From positions 1 through 24,586 of the forward strand of contig PEUI01000242.1 of the NCBI GenBank assembly GCA_002785585.1: a stretch of DNA of 24,586 nucleotides, in the 5' to 3' direction. The translations under genes and the position numbers were made by a program. The notes under the pieces were generated by a model. It was not told the DNA's origin, ran no database searches, and saw only the letters and a program-made list of their open reading frames with translations. This document shows positions 1-7,102 of this stretch, piece by piece (position 1 is the first letter of the stretch; every line of letters begins with the position of its first letter). Source of the DNA: Lysobacterales bacterium CG02_land_8_20_14_3_00_62_12 (lineage in GTDB: Bacteria > Pseudomonadota > Gammaproteobacteria > Xanthomonadales > Ahniellaceae).

Positions 1-23
1 TCGCCAGCCCGGTGGCGATTTTT
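1..23 (+). terminator. Intrinsic terminator-like hairpin at window edge
   Basis: A perfect 6-bp stem (TCGCCA / TGGCGA) with a 6-nt loop is followed by five T on the plus strand. This fits a rho-independent terminator of a plus-strand gene lying left of the window. It sits 6 nt beyond the desaturase stop codon, so it may also stop that minus-strand gene, but the bases that would follow it on the minus strand are outside the window. Confidence 0.5.
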
Positions 24-29
24 CAACGC

Positions 30-1121
30 TCACTCGGCCCGCGAGTGCTGCCGGGATTCCCGCAATAGCCGCGCCAACGCCGGCAGCAGGCCGGCTTCGC
101 TGGAACGCAAAAACCAGGAAGGGTCGCTCAAGCCGGTCGCCAATCGCCGGTAGGCGGTGCCGAGATGGTGATAGGGCATGCCCGGAAACAGATGATGGGT
201 GGCGTGAAAGCGCAGCCCGACCGGCGCCCACAGCGGGCTGATCAGCGCGATGCCGGGGACGTCGACAGAATCGTGAAACTGCTCCATCACGCTCAACTTG
301 CGCTCACCCGGATAGCGATAGCGATGGGCGGCGAGGGTGCGCAGGCCATTGACCAGCAGAATGCCGAACAGCAGCAAGTACCAAGTCGCCAGCACGCGCC
401 AGGGCAGAATGCCTTGCCCCATCAGCGTGATCGCGGTGAACGCATAAAACACCCCACACAGATCCTGCCAGCGCCAGCTCGGATCATCGTGCCGGGTGCG
501 CTGGCGGCGAAAGGCAAAATCAATCGTCAGCGAGGAAGCGTGTTCCCACAACCAATGGGCCAAGGGTGGGAACAACCAGGACAGCGGCACCAGCAGCAGC
601 GAGCGCAGCAGCACAAAACCGGGGACCGCCAGCGCGCCCACCCAGTGCAGGCCGATCGCCCACGGCGACATGCGGGCAAACGGCAGGTACTCGCCATCGG
701 CCTGGGTGCCATACAAATGCTGATAGTGGTGCAAATTGTGCACACCGCTGTAGGTGTAGGACTGCACCATCAGCGGGCCGCCGCAGATCAGGTTCCAGAC
801 CAGGCGGAACCCGGGCCAGACGCGCGGGCCCAGGTGCGCCAGTTCGTGGATGAAAATGACCGCGCGATACAGCGCAAACACACTGATGACGAACGCCGCC
901 AACTGCCCGATCGACCACAGCGGCAGCATGATCGCCAACACAAATGCGCTCCAACCGATGGCGCAACTGAGCAGCAGGTCGGGCCAATACAAGGCGGCGC
1001 GCGGCGTGAACAAATCGCGCACCAAGCTCCGCGCTTCGGCCAGGGCAGCGGCCTCGACCGGATTGGCGACGGGCGCCGAGGCTTCAGCTTCGGTTACAGG
1101 CGACGGCACTTGCGCTGACAT
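30..1121 (-). CDS. Membrane fatty acid desaturase family protein
   Basis: A 363-residue membrane protein of the di-iron fatty acid desaturase family, which introduces double bonds into acyl chains using O2 and an electron donor. All three histidine boxes are visible: HELAH (residues 92-96), HNLHH (128-132) and HATHH (306-310), with a further HH at 318-319. Hydrophobic stretches near 45-90 and between the second and third boxes fit the usual four-helix membrane core. The ATG at 1121 is preferred over longer readings because AAGGAGA lies just upstream with good spacing and the extra N-terminal sequence looks non-coding. It lies 176 bp downstream of metB on the same strand and could be partly cotranscribed, though no metabolic link to methionine is obvious. 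The substrate cannot be told; hydroxylases and ketolases of the same fold are alternatives. Confidence 0.88.
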   Translation of the reverse strand: MSAQVPSPVTEAEASAPVANPVEAAALAEARSLVRDLFTPRAALYWPDLLLSCAIGWSAFVLAIMLPLWSIGQLAAFVISVFALYRAVIFIHELAHLGPRVWPGFRLVWNLICGGPLMVQSYTYSGVHNLHHYQHLYGTQADGEYLPFARMSPWAIGLHWVGALAVPGFVLLRSLLLVPLSWLFPPLAHWLWEHASSLTIDFAFRRQRTRHDDPSWRWQDLCGVFYAFTAITLMGQGILPWRVLATWYLLLFGILLVNGLRTLAAHRYRYPGERKLSVMEQFHDSVDVPGIALISPLWAPVGLRFHATHHLFPGMPYHHLGTAYRRLATGLSDPSWFLRSSEAGLLPALARLLRESRQHSRAE

Positions 1122-1297
1122 GGTGTCTCCTTGGGGGATGCCGCCGCGACCGGCGCTGTCGCCGGATCGGGCTGGTGAGGGTAGCCGTTGATTATACGGT
1201 GACGCCGCACCGCCGTTCACCCTGCCCACCAGCGTCGGCGCGGCGGTGGCGCTTATGGTGGCAGTGCGCCGGCAACGGCTGCGGTGCCGACGCCAAC

Positions 1298-2515
1298 CTA
1301 GGCGCTGGCGGCCGCTGTCGAGCGCGTCACCCGCGCCAGGCCAGCGTGGCAATCGGCGATCAGATCGTCGCCATCTTCGATGCCGACCGATAGCCTGAGC
1401 AAACCCGCGCTGATGCCGGCGGTGGCGCGCGCTTCGGCGCTCATGGCGGCGTGGGTCATCGACGCCGGATGCGCGATCAGGCTTTCGACGCCACCCAGCG
1501 ATTCGGCCAGAGTGAAGTGCTGGAGGCCATCGAGAAACTGCCGCACACCGCTATCGCCAGCGGCCAGTTCAAAACTGATCATGGCGCCGAAGCCGCGCTG
1601 TTGGCGGGCCGCCAAGGCGTGACCGGGATGCTCGATCAGCCCCGGAAAGTGCACCGCCGCCACCGCTGGATGCTGGTGCAAGTGCTCGGCCAGGGCGCTG
1701 GCGTTTTCTTGATGAACCCGCAGACGCGCCGACAGCGTGCGCAGGCCGCGCAAGGTCAAAAAGCTGTCGAACGGCGCACCGGTCAGTCCAAGCGCGTTGG
1801 CCCACCACGACAATTGTTCATGCACGGCGCGGTCTTTGCAGACGACGGCGCCGCCGACGACATCGCTGTGGCCATTGATGTACTTGGTGGTCGAGTGCAC
1901 CACGATATCGGCGCCCAGCGTCAGCGGGGTTTGCAACGCCGGTGATAAAAACGTGTTGTCGGCGACCACCAGCGCGCCGACCTGGTGCGCGGCCTCGGCG
2001 ACAAAGCGAATGTCGGTGATGCGCAGCAACGGATTCGACGGCGTCTCGATCCAGACCAGTTTCGGCGCCTGCGCCAAGGCGGCGGTCAGCGCGCGCGGAT
2101 CGGTGAAGTCAATCGTATCCAGCGTAAAGTGGCCTTTGCTGGCCAGCGCATTGAACAGGCGCCAGCAACCGCCGTAGCAATCGTGCGGTACCACCAGTCG
2201 ATCACCGGGTTGCAGCAAACTCAACACCAGGGTAATCGCCGCCATGCCGGTGGCGACGACGATGCCACCGGCGCCGCCTTCGAGATCGGCGAGCGCGGCG
2301 CCGAGTAAATCGCGCGTCGGATTGCCGCTGCGGGTGTAGTCGTACTGGCGCTTGCCGCCATAACCGGCAAAACTGAAGTTGGTCGATAGGACGATCGGCG
2401 GCACCACCGCGCCGTAGGCCGAATCGGCATCGATTCCGGCGCGCACGGCGGCCGTGGTCGGGTGGCGCGCGGGTGCTACCAGCGCGGTCTCGGTGACGCG
2501 GTGCAGGCTGCTCAT
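1298..2515 (-). CDS. metB: Cystathionine gamma-synthase (PLP-dependent, MetB-like)
   Basis: A 405-residue Cys/Met-metabolism PLP enzyme. It is expected to join an acylated homoserine with cysteine to give cystathionine in methionine synthesis. The PLP lysine is in STTKYINGHSD (Lys211). The family signatures DYTRSGNPTR (59-68) and ETPSNPL (157-163) are present, and PHDCYGGCWRLF near 110-121 resembles E. coli MetB. The start at 2515 has AAGGAG seven bases upstream and overlaps the metX stop as ATGA, a classic sign of translational coupling. The pairing with metX supports a biosynthetic role rather than cystathionine gamma-lyase or methionine gamma-lyase, which share the fold. A direct-sulfhydrylation activity (O-acylhomoserine to homocysteine) cannot be excluded from sequence. 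It is controlled through the metX leader, described under the promoter and riboswitch entries. Confidence 0.85.
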   Translation of the reverse strand: MSSLHRVTETALVAPARHPTTAAVRAGIDADSAYGAVVPPIVLSTNFSFAGYGGKRQYDYTRSGNPTRDLLGAALADLEGGAGGIVVATGMAAITLVLSLLQPGDRLVVPHDCYGGCWRLFNALASKGHFTLDTIDFTDPRALTAALAQAPKLVWIETPSNPLLRITDIRFVAEAAHQVGALVVADNTFLSPALQTPLTLGADIVVHSTTKYINGHSDVVGGAVVCKDRAVHEQLSWWANALGLTGAPFDSFLTLRGLRTLSARLRVHQENASALAEHLHQHPAVAAVHFPGLIEHPGHALAARQQRGFGAMISFELAAGDSGVRQFLDGLQHFTLAESLGGVESLIAHPASMTHAAMSAEARATAGISAGLLRLSVGIEDGDDLIADCHAGLARVTRSTAAASA

Positions 2516-3588
2516 GACGCAACTCCTTGGCTTAGTGACTGGCGCAAAATGACGCCGATCTGATCGACTTCTTTCAGGAACGCATCGTGTCCGTACACAG
2601 AATGGATGCGGTACAAGCGAGTGGGTGCCGCGATGCCAGCGGCCAATTCCTCGAGATCGGCCAGCGGCACGATCTGGTCTTGGCAAACCCCGACCAGATC
2701 AGTCGCCACGCCGATCGTCGCCGGATCGAGCCGTTGCAGATCGATCGACTCCGACAGCCGCAGGTAAGCGGTGGCTGAGAACTGCGCGGCGGCCTTGCTG
2801 CCGACGGCATCAAAATAATCTTCGACCGGAAAGCGTGCGGTGTCGTGATCGATCACCGGGGCGGCGGCAAAGCGCTGTTGAAACTCTTCGGCGCTGCGAT
2901 AGCCGATCACCGCCAAGGCGCGCGCCAGCGCCAGGGCTGGCGCCGCCGGTGCCGAAGCGGCCACCAACTTGACGATGCGGCGCTGGATGACCCGCCAAGC
3001 GGTGGCCTGCGCGCTGGATCGGTGGGCGCCACTGAGCGCGATCAAGCGCCCCAGTCGCGCCGGATAGAGCGCGGCAAATTGCAGGCCGACCATGGCGCCA
3101 TAAGAAGCGCCGACGAACGCCGCCGCGCGCTCGATCCCCAAAGCATGCAGTACCGCCGCCATCGCCGCCGCCTGATCGGCTGGGTCGATGCAGACATCGA
3201 GTTCGCCATCGGCACCCAGCCAGTCAATCGCCAACAAACGAAAGCGCGCGCTATCCAACGCGGCGCCGAGGCCGACCTGGTCCTGCCACCAACCGGGTTC
3301 GGCAAAGGTGGCGGTGGCCGCCAGATGGCGGTGGGCGGAAATACCGCCTTGCACAATCACCACCGGTGCCGCGGCCGGGCCTTGGCATTCCCAACGGATC
3401 GCCACGGTCTGGCGGCCGCCGTGACGCATCGGCAAACTTTGCACGCGGGTACCGCGCTGGGCAGCGACCGGCGGCTTGGGCCGCCGCGCAGAATCGGCGC
3501 GGCGCGGCGCGCTGGTGTCGCCACCGGGCTCGGGATCGGCCTCGCGACTGAAGTCCAGCGGGGCGAGCGGGTGGATCAGACTCATCAT
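2512..3588 (-). CDS. metX: Homoserine O-acyltransferase (MetX-type alpha/beta hydrolase fold)
   Basis: A 358-residue cytosolic alpha/beta-hydrolase-fold protein of the MetX family, which acylates homoserine in the committed step of methionine synthesis. The nucleophile elbow GASYGAM gives Ser162. The acid is probably Asp304 (VCQDQIVP) and the histidine His334 in YGHDAFLKE, a MetX hallmark. Some gammaproteobacterial MetX proteins use succinyl-CoA rather than acetyl-CoA; the substrate cannot be decided here, although the MetB partner would be compatible with O-succinylhomoserine. Two ATG codons lie in tandem at 3588 and 3585; GGAG is only 3 nt from the first and 6 nt from the second, so 3585 may be the true start. 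Residues 12-50 are Pro/Arg/Ala-rich and probably disordered. The gene heads a metX-metB unit behind a SAM-I riboswitch. Confidence 0.85.
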   Translation of the reverse strand: MMSLIHPLAPLDFSREADPEPGGDTSAPRRADSARRPKPPVAAQRGTRVQSLPMRHGGRQTVAIRWECQGPAAAPVVIVQGGISAHRHLAATATFAEPGWWQDQVGLGAALDSARFRLLAIDWLGADGELDVCIDPADQAAAMAAVLHALGIERAAAFVGASYGAMVGLQFAALYPARLGRLIALSGAHRSSAQATAWRVIQRRIVKLVAASAPAAPALALARALAVIGYRSAEEFQQRFAAAPVIDHDTARFPVEDYFDAVGSKAAAQFSATAYLRLSESIDLQRLDPATIGVATDLVGVCQDQIVPLADLEELAAGIAAPTRLYRIHSVYGHDAFLKEVDQIGVILRQSLSQGVAS

Positions 3589-3599
3589 CGGCTCCGTGC

Positions 3600-3617
3600 T
3601 TGGGGGGTATGCCCCAA
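3600..3617 (-). other. Small hairpin just upstream of the metX ribosome binding site
   Basis: On the minus strand TTGGGG and CCCCAA can form a short stem a few bases before the metX GGAG. Several C residues allow register shifts. It may be part of the leader fold or simply space the ribosome site; no function can be assigned. Confidence 0.3.
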
Positions 3618-3641
3618 CACGAATCCGGCGGTCCAGTCGAT

Positions 3642-3676
3642 AAAAGTCGTGCGCCGAAAGCGGCGGCGATCACGAC
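3642..3676 (-). terminator. Intrinsic terminator of the SAM riboswitch (expression platform)
   Basis: Directly after the aptamer, on the minus strand, GTCGTG pairs with CACGAC and an inner CGCCG pairs with CGGCG; four T follow at 3645-3642. The first stem base at 3676 is shared with the 3' strand of aptamer helix P1. This is the layout of a transcription-terminating S-box: SAM binding would stabilise P1 and allow the terminator to form, turning metXB off. The competing antiterminator was not worked out. Confidence 0.7.
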
Positions 3677-3789
3677 CCATCTTCCGGTGAGCAGCGCACT
3701 GCCCCCGCAGGATTTGGCACCAAGCGGCGCTTGCGCGTCGCCGGTTGCCCCGGCTTCAAAGGGCCTGTCCCTCTGCCGGTCATGATGGG
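3676..3789 (-). ncRNA. SAM-I (S-box) riboswitch aptamer
   Basis: Read on the minus strand, the leader carries the S-box core: GAGGGACAGGCCC, then GAAGCCGGGGCAACC, then GGTGCCAAATCCTGC. It is closed by a P1 helix of CCCATC (3789-3784) with GATGGG (3681-3676). These match the strongly conserved SAM-binding core and its k-turn region. The aptamer begins about 6 nt after the predicted transcription start and is followed by a terminator, so it should switch off metX and metB when S-adenosylmethionine is plentiful. SAM-I riboswitches are mostly known from Firmicutes and are less usual in gammaproteobacteria. Confidence 0.9.
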
Positions 3790-3801
3790 ATTTCGGGCCC
3801 G

Positions 3802-3830
3802 AGTGTGCATGGCCTGCCCACAGAAGTCAA
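3802..3830 (-). promoter_or_regulatory. Predicted sigma70-type promoter of metX-metB
   Basis: On the minus strand a good -35 box TTGACT (3830-3825) is followed after exactly 17 nt by CACACT (3807-3802), a weak -10. Initiation about 7 nt downstream would begin the RNA only a few bases before helix P1 of the riboswitch, which supports the assignment. The weak -10 suggests that an activator may be needed. Confidence 0.5.
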
Positions 3831-3853
3831 TCTTTCTATCCGGATAGAAAGAT
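3830..3853. promoter_or_regulatory. 24-bp perfect palindrome abutting the metX -35 box
   Basis: The 12-bp half ATCTTTCTATCC is followed immediately by its exact reverse complement. The palindrome ends on the first base of the TTGACT -35 element, a typical place for an activator or repressor operator. AT-rich half sites of this kind are seen for winged-helix regulators such as the ArsR family, but no regulator gene is in the window, so the binding protein is unknown. It does not contain the MetJ box (AGACGTCT). Confidence 0.6.
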
Positions 3854-3863
3854 ATATCAGCAA

Positions 3864-3921
3864 GTAGCCTGGATGGAGCGCAGCGGCTTTCAACAGCGGA
3901 TCTGGTCAATCCGGGACCTAC
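3864..3921. repeat. REP-like inverted repeat (GTAGCCTGGATGGAGCGCAGCGG type)
   Basis: GTAGCCTGGAT at the left is matched by an imperfect inverted partner (ATCCGGGACCTAC) at the right, around a GGAGCGCAGCGG centre. This is the layout of a common family of GTAG-headed extragenic palindromes in proteobacteria. A partial copy of the same family occurs at 4990-5007. It lies between the metX promoter and the EamA gene. Confidence 0.5.
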
Positions 3922-3975
3922 ACCCTCTGGCAGCGTGCGCGTCCCCGCCCGCCGTGCCGTGCGCTGGCCGCCGCT

Positions 3976-4905
3976 TCAGTCCGCCACGCGCTTGGGTTCC
4001 GCGGTCGCCAGCAACTCGGCCACCGGTCGCGAACGCCGCCGAGCCAGCACCGGCTCGGCGAACACCGCCAACAAAATAATCAGCACGCCGAGATAAAACC
4101 TGGGCCGCAGCTGGTGTTGTTCACCCAACAACAAGATCGCCAGCAGGATCGTGTAGACCGGCTCCAGATTGACCGCGAGCTGGGTGCTGAAGGCGCTGAG
4201 CTGACGCAGCGCGACCAGCGCCAGCGCAAATGGCAGCAGAGTGCAGACCCAGGCCAAAATCAACAACCAAAGACTGTCGCGCGCACCCGGCAACGTAAGA
4301 AACGGCAGCGTGCCGGTCAGCAGCGGTGCCAGCGCCGTCAGAAAAATCGTGCCCGCGCCGAGTTCCACGCAGGTCACCGTCAGCGGATCGGCGCGATCAA
4401 TCAGCCGCTTGTTGAGCGCACCAAAAATCGCCACCAGCAGCGCCGATAAAGTGCCGACTGCAATCCCCAGCCACATGCCGCGCGGCACGCCACCGACCAC
4501 CAACACCACGCCCGGCACCACCGCCGCGCCCAGCCACAACTCACGTGGCGCCACCGCGCGGCCGGCGATGCGCGGTTCGACCAGGGCCAAAAACACCGGC
4601 GCCAGCGCAATACAACTTACCGCCACCGAAGCATTCGCCAACTTGATCGCGCCGTAAAAAGTCAGCCAATGCAGCGACACCAACGCACCGATCCCGGCAT
4701 ACGCCATGAACAACCGCGGCGGCAGCGCCCGCAATCCGCGCCACACCTTGGGCGCCAACAACAACGCCGCCGTCACCAACGCCATCCGCCACCACACCAG
4801 CGCCAACGCCGACAGCGAAATCAACTTCCCCAAAATCGCCGTGAAACCCCACAGCAACACACAGAAATGGATCTGCCATAGCGCTTTGCGATTGGCGACG
4901 GACAT
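3976..4905 (-). CDS. EamA/DMT-family membrane transporter
   Basis: A 309-residue inner-membrane protein made almost entirely of hydrophobic helices, with about ten predicted segments in two five-helix halves (roughly 10-140 and 150-290). This is the drug/metabolite transporter (EamA, RhaT-like) plan. NLEPVYTILLAILLLGE near 245-262 is the typical EamA signature in the second half. Members export amino acids, metabolites or toxic compounds; the substrate here is unknown. No strong Shine-Dalgarno sequence precedes the ATG at 4905. It lies upstream of the metX control region on the same strand but is separated from it by a REP-like element and a dedicated metX promoter, so it is probably an independent gene. 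Confidence 0.85.
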   Translation of the reverse strand: MSVANRKALWQIHFCVLLWGFTAILGKLISLSALALVWWRMALVTAALLLAPKVWRGLRALPPRLFMAYAGIGALVSLHWLTFYGAIKLANASVAVSCIALAPVFLALVEPRIAGRAVAPRELWLGAAVVPGVVLVVGGVPRGMWLGIAVGTLSALLVAIFGALNKRLIDRADPLTVTCVELGAGTIFLTALAPLLTGTLPFLTLPGARDSLWLLILAWVCTLLPFALALVALRQLSAFSTQLAVNLEPVYTILLAILLLGEQHQLRPRFYLGVLIILLAVFAEPVLARRRSRPVAELLATAEPKRVAD

Positions 4906-4989
4906 CGGCGATGCGCTTCAGAATGGGTCGGAGAGTTTAGAGCGGATGCCGATCAGTGATCGCAACGAGCTTCCGACCAGCCAGCAAGC

Positions 4990-5007
4990 AGCCCGGATGC
5001 AGCGCAG
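4990..5007. repeat. Partial REP-like element (AGCCCGGATGCAGCGCAG)
   Basis: This 18-bp stretch matches the left half of the GTAGCC-type repeat at 3864-3921 but lacks a clear inverted partner. It lies in the 127-bp gap between the protease and the EamA gene. Confidence 0.4.
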
Positions 5008-5032
5008 ATTGCCGATAACGCTTGCGGCAGGC

Positions 5033-6445
5033 TTATTCCATCTGCACGAAAAACGCCCGTCGATCACGCACGATGGTCAGCAATAACTGGCTGGCGGCGA
5101 GCGCTTTGGCGGCCTGCAACGCGCCGAGATTCGGCACTTGGCGGCGATTGACGGCCGCGATCAGGTCGCCCGGCCGCAGACCATTGCGCCACGCACGACT
5201 GTTTTCGACGACCGCCTTGACGATGACGCCAGTGAGTCCTTGACGGCGCAACTTGCTGGTGAGATCGCCGAGATCGGCGCCAGCAAGCCGTGGATCGAGA
5301 TGGTCACCGGCCAAATGCGCCACCACTTCCGGGTTGAGCTCGACCGATAAGGTGAGCGGTTTGCGATCCCGAACCACGCCCAGAAAAACCGTCTTCCCCA
5401 CCGGCAAAAGCGCTTCGGTATTGCCGAGCTCGGCGGCGCTGGCGATCCGTCGTTGATTGAGCGCAACAATCACATCACCCACTTTTACGCCCGCCTTGAT
5501 CGCCGCCGAACCCGGTGCCGTGCGCGTCACCAAGGCGCCGCGTGCCGACACCAGACCCAACAGTGGCGCCAACTCGGCGTCTACATCCTGGGCTTCGATG
5601 CCCAACGAACCACGCCGCACCTCGCCGAATTGCTGCAACTGCTGCATCACATCCTGCGCCAGCATCGAGGGAATGGCGAAACCGATGCCGACATTGCCGC
5701 CAGAAGGTGAAAAAATGGCGGTGTTGATACCAATCAACTCGCCATTGAGATTGACCAGGGCGCCACCGGAATTGCCGGGATTGATTGAAGCATCGGTCTG
5801 GATAAAGTTTTGCACGCCCAGACCCTGCAAACCCGAACGCCCGAGTGCCGAAACGATCCCGCTGGTGACCGTTTGGCCAAGGCCAAATGGATTGCCGACC
5901 GCAACCACGAAGTCGCCCACGCGCAGCTTGTTGGAATCGGCCAGCGACAGCGCCTTGAGGCCCTGCGCCGGAATCTGGATCAACGCCACGTCGGAATCCG
6001 GGTCGGTACCGATCAAGGTCGCCTTCAAGGTGCGCCCATCGCTCAAGGTGACCTCGATGTCGTCGGCACCATCGACGACGTGATTGTTGGTCAGCACATG
6101 GCCACGGCCAGCATCGACAATCACGCCGGAGCCGAGCGATTGCTGGATGCGTTCGCGCGGCATGTTCGGCATTCCGAAGAAATGTTGAAAAAACGGATCG
6201 TCGGCAAACGGATCGCGCACTTTGACGCGGGTCTTGGAACTGATGTTGACCACCGCCGGGGTCACCCGCTCGATCATCGGCGCCAGGCTGGGCAGGGGCG
6301 CAGTGCCAATGGCGTTGGGCAGCACGGCTTGGGCGGAAGTCGCTGCCACCAGCACAACGCATTGCAGCCAGCGTCGCGGGCGCCACCACCGGTTGCCGGT
6401 GGCGGGGAGGCAGGTGACAACGCGAGAAAATGGTTCAGCGAGCAT
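5033..6445 (-). CDS. DegP/DegQ-type periplasmic serine endoprotease (Do family)
   Basis: A 470-residue HtrA-family protease that degrades or holds misfolded periplasmic proteins. The first 40 residues form a signal peptide with a probable cut after SAQA. The trypsin-like domain shows the triad His122 (TNNHVVD), Asp152 (DSDVALI) and Ser226 (GNSGGAL). Two PDZ domains follow, roughly 275-365 and 385-465. The Q-linker region around 75-100 is short, closer to DegQ/MucD-type proteins than to DegP, but DegP, DegQ and MucD cannot be separated with confidence. The ATG at 6445 was chosen because the signal peptide begins there, with AGAGAG about seven bases upstream; a longer reading adds only implausible sequence. 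It is transcribed divergently from the nrdJa unit. Confidence 0.92.
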   Translation of the reverse strand: MLAEPFSRVVTCLPATGNRWWRPRRWLQCVVLVAATSAQAVLPNAIGTAPLPSLAPMIERVTPAVVNISSKTRVKVRDPFADDPFFQHFFGMPNMPRERIQQSLGSGVIVDAGRGHVLTNNHVVDGADDIEVTLSDGRTLKATLIGTDPDSDVALIQIPAQGLKALSLADSNKLRVGDFVVAVGNPFGLGQTVTSGIVSALGRSGLQGLGVQNFIQTDASINPGNSGGALVNLNGELIGINTAIFSPSGGNVGIGFAIPSMLAQDVMQQLQQFGEVRRGSLGIEAQDVDAELAPLLGLVSARGALVTRTAPGSAAIKAGVKVGDVIVALNQRRIASAAELGNTEALLPVGKTVFLGVVRDRKPLTLSVELNPEVVAHLAGDHLDPRLAGADLGDLTSKLRRQGLTGVIVKAVVENSRAWRNGLRPGDLIAAVNRRQVPNLGALQAAKALAASQLLLTIVRDRRAFFVQME

Positions 6446-6461
6446 CGTTGATCTCTCTATC

Positions 6462-6483
6462 GGTGGATGGTAGGTGGATGGTA
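6462..6483. repeat. Short tandem repeat GGTGGATGGTA x2 in a GT-rich tract
   Basis: Two exact adjacent copies of an 11-bp unit lie within a GT-rich stretch that continues to about 6499. It is in the 5' leader of the Do-family protease. No function is evident. Confidence 0.6.
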
Positions 6484-6499
6484 AATGGTGGTTGGTGGG

Positions 6500-6720
6500 C
6501 GCACGGTCAATGGCATCGCCCGGTGGCTGGATCGCTTCGGCCAATCGGGTCCAGTTGCCGCGTCGATCAACGGCGGCGCAAAATCCCAATCCGCCTCTGA
6601 CCGCGCTTCGACGAGCGGGTTCAGCGCACCCAAGGTGGCCCCCGTTGGCCGACCGCCCAAGCCGCCACTACCAGGCGCCAAAGAATGGTTGACGAGGCCG
6701 CAACTGGGGGGTATCGTTTG
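6500..6720. other. Intergenic stretch with no recognised gene
   Basis: This section between the protease leader and the NrdR-like sites has open frames on both strands, but none has a convincing ribosome binding site or a recognisable protein. No repeat or clear hairpin with a T tract was seen. Confidence 0.4.
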
Positions 6721-6729
6721 GTCCCTTTT

Positions 6730-6745
6730 TTACTATATCTTGTGG
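6730..6745 (+). promoter_or_regulatory. NrdR box 1 (predicted)
   Basis: TTACTATATCTTGTGG closely matches the NrdR repressor site, whose core is C-w-A-t-A-T-a-T-w-G (here CTATATCTTG, 6733-6742). NrdR represses ribonucleotide reductase genes when dATP is sufficient. The site overlaps a T-rich, TATA-like stretch that could be the nrdJa promoter. Confidence 0.65.
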
Positions 6746-6761
6746 TCAACAACCTCGTCTG

Positions 6762-6777
6762 ACCCAATAGCTTGGGG
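6762..6777 (+). promoter_or_regulatory. NrdR box 2 (predicted)
   Basis: ACCCAATAGCTTGGGG is a palindromic, somewhat diverged NrdR-type site (core CAATAGCTTG, 6765-6774). Its core starts 32 bp after that of box 1, the about-three-turn spacing usual for paired NrdR boxes. The pairing is stronger evidence than either site alone. Confidence 0.55.
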
Positions 6778-6857
6778 TTTAAGGGATTAGCGGCATGATG
6801 CGGAGTCCGCCTTGGTGCGGATTGAAGCGGTTACGCGTTCGTTGGAAACTTAACCCC
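6774..6857 (+). ncRNA. Possible structured leader RNA upstream of nrdJa
   Basis: GGGGTTTAAG (6774-6783) can pair with CTTAACCCC (6849-6857), leaving one bulged T and closing a domain of about 84 nt. Inside it TCCGC (6806-6810) can pair either with GCGGA at 6800-6804 or with GCGGA at 6817-6821, so two hairpins are mutually exclusive. A candidate nrdJ RNA motif has been reported upstream of such genes, but I cannot confirm a match from memory. No conserved cobalamin-riboswitch B12 box was seen. Confidence 0.35.
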
Positions 6858-7102
6858 CCCAGGCAGGAGCAAAATCGAGCACCCAGCCATCGCCACCGTC
6901 GTCGCACACAAACCACATCCATACCAACAAGATCAAGGCTGACAACCCATCCCAGAATCCGCCCTGCTCGCCTAGTCGGCACCGCCCTGAGCCAGCGCCC
7001 AAGCTGACCAGCACCGGATTGATCGACCGCTCAAGCACCCGGAAGTTGGCGTTGGTTGCGCTGTCCATTGATCGACTTAAAGCAGCGGGAGGAAAACCGG
7101 CA

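Noticed and set aside
165..1118. Long open frame antisense to the desaturase
   Set aside because: It is rich in Gln/Arg, has no recognisable domain and lies fully opposite a gene with all three histidine boxes; GC-rich coding DNA often leaves such shadows.
3830..3853. MetJ operator
   Set aside because: MetJ boxes are tandem AGACGTCT-like 8-mers; this palindrome has a different sequence and layout.
6781..7102. Cobalamin riboswitch before the B12-dependent reductase
   Set aside because: The conserved B12-box and adenosylcobalamin core sequences were looked for and not seen; only a different hairpin arrangement is present.
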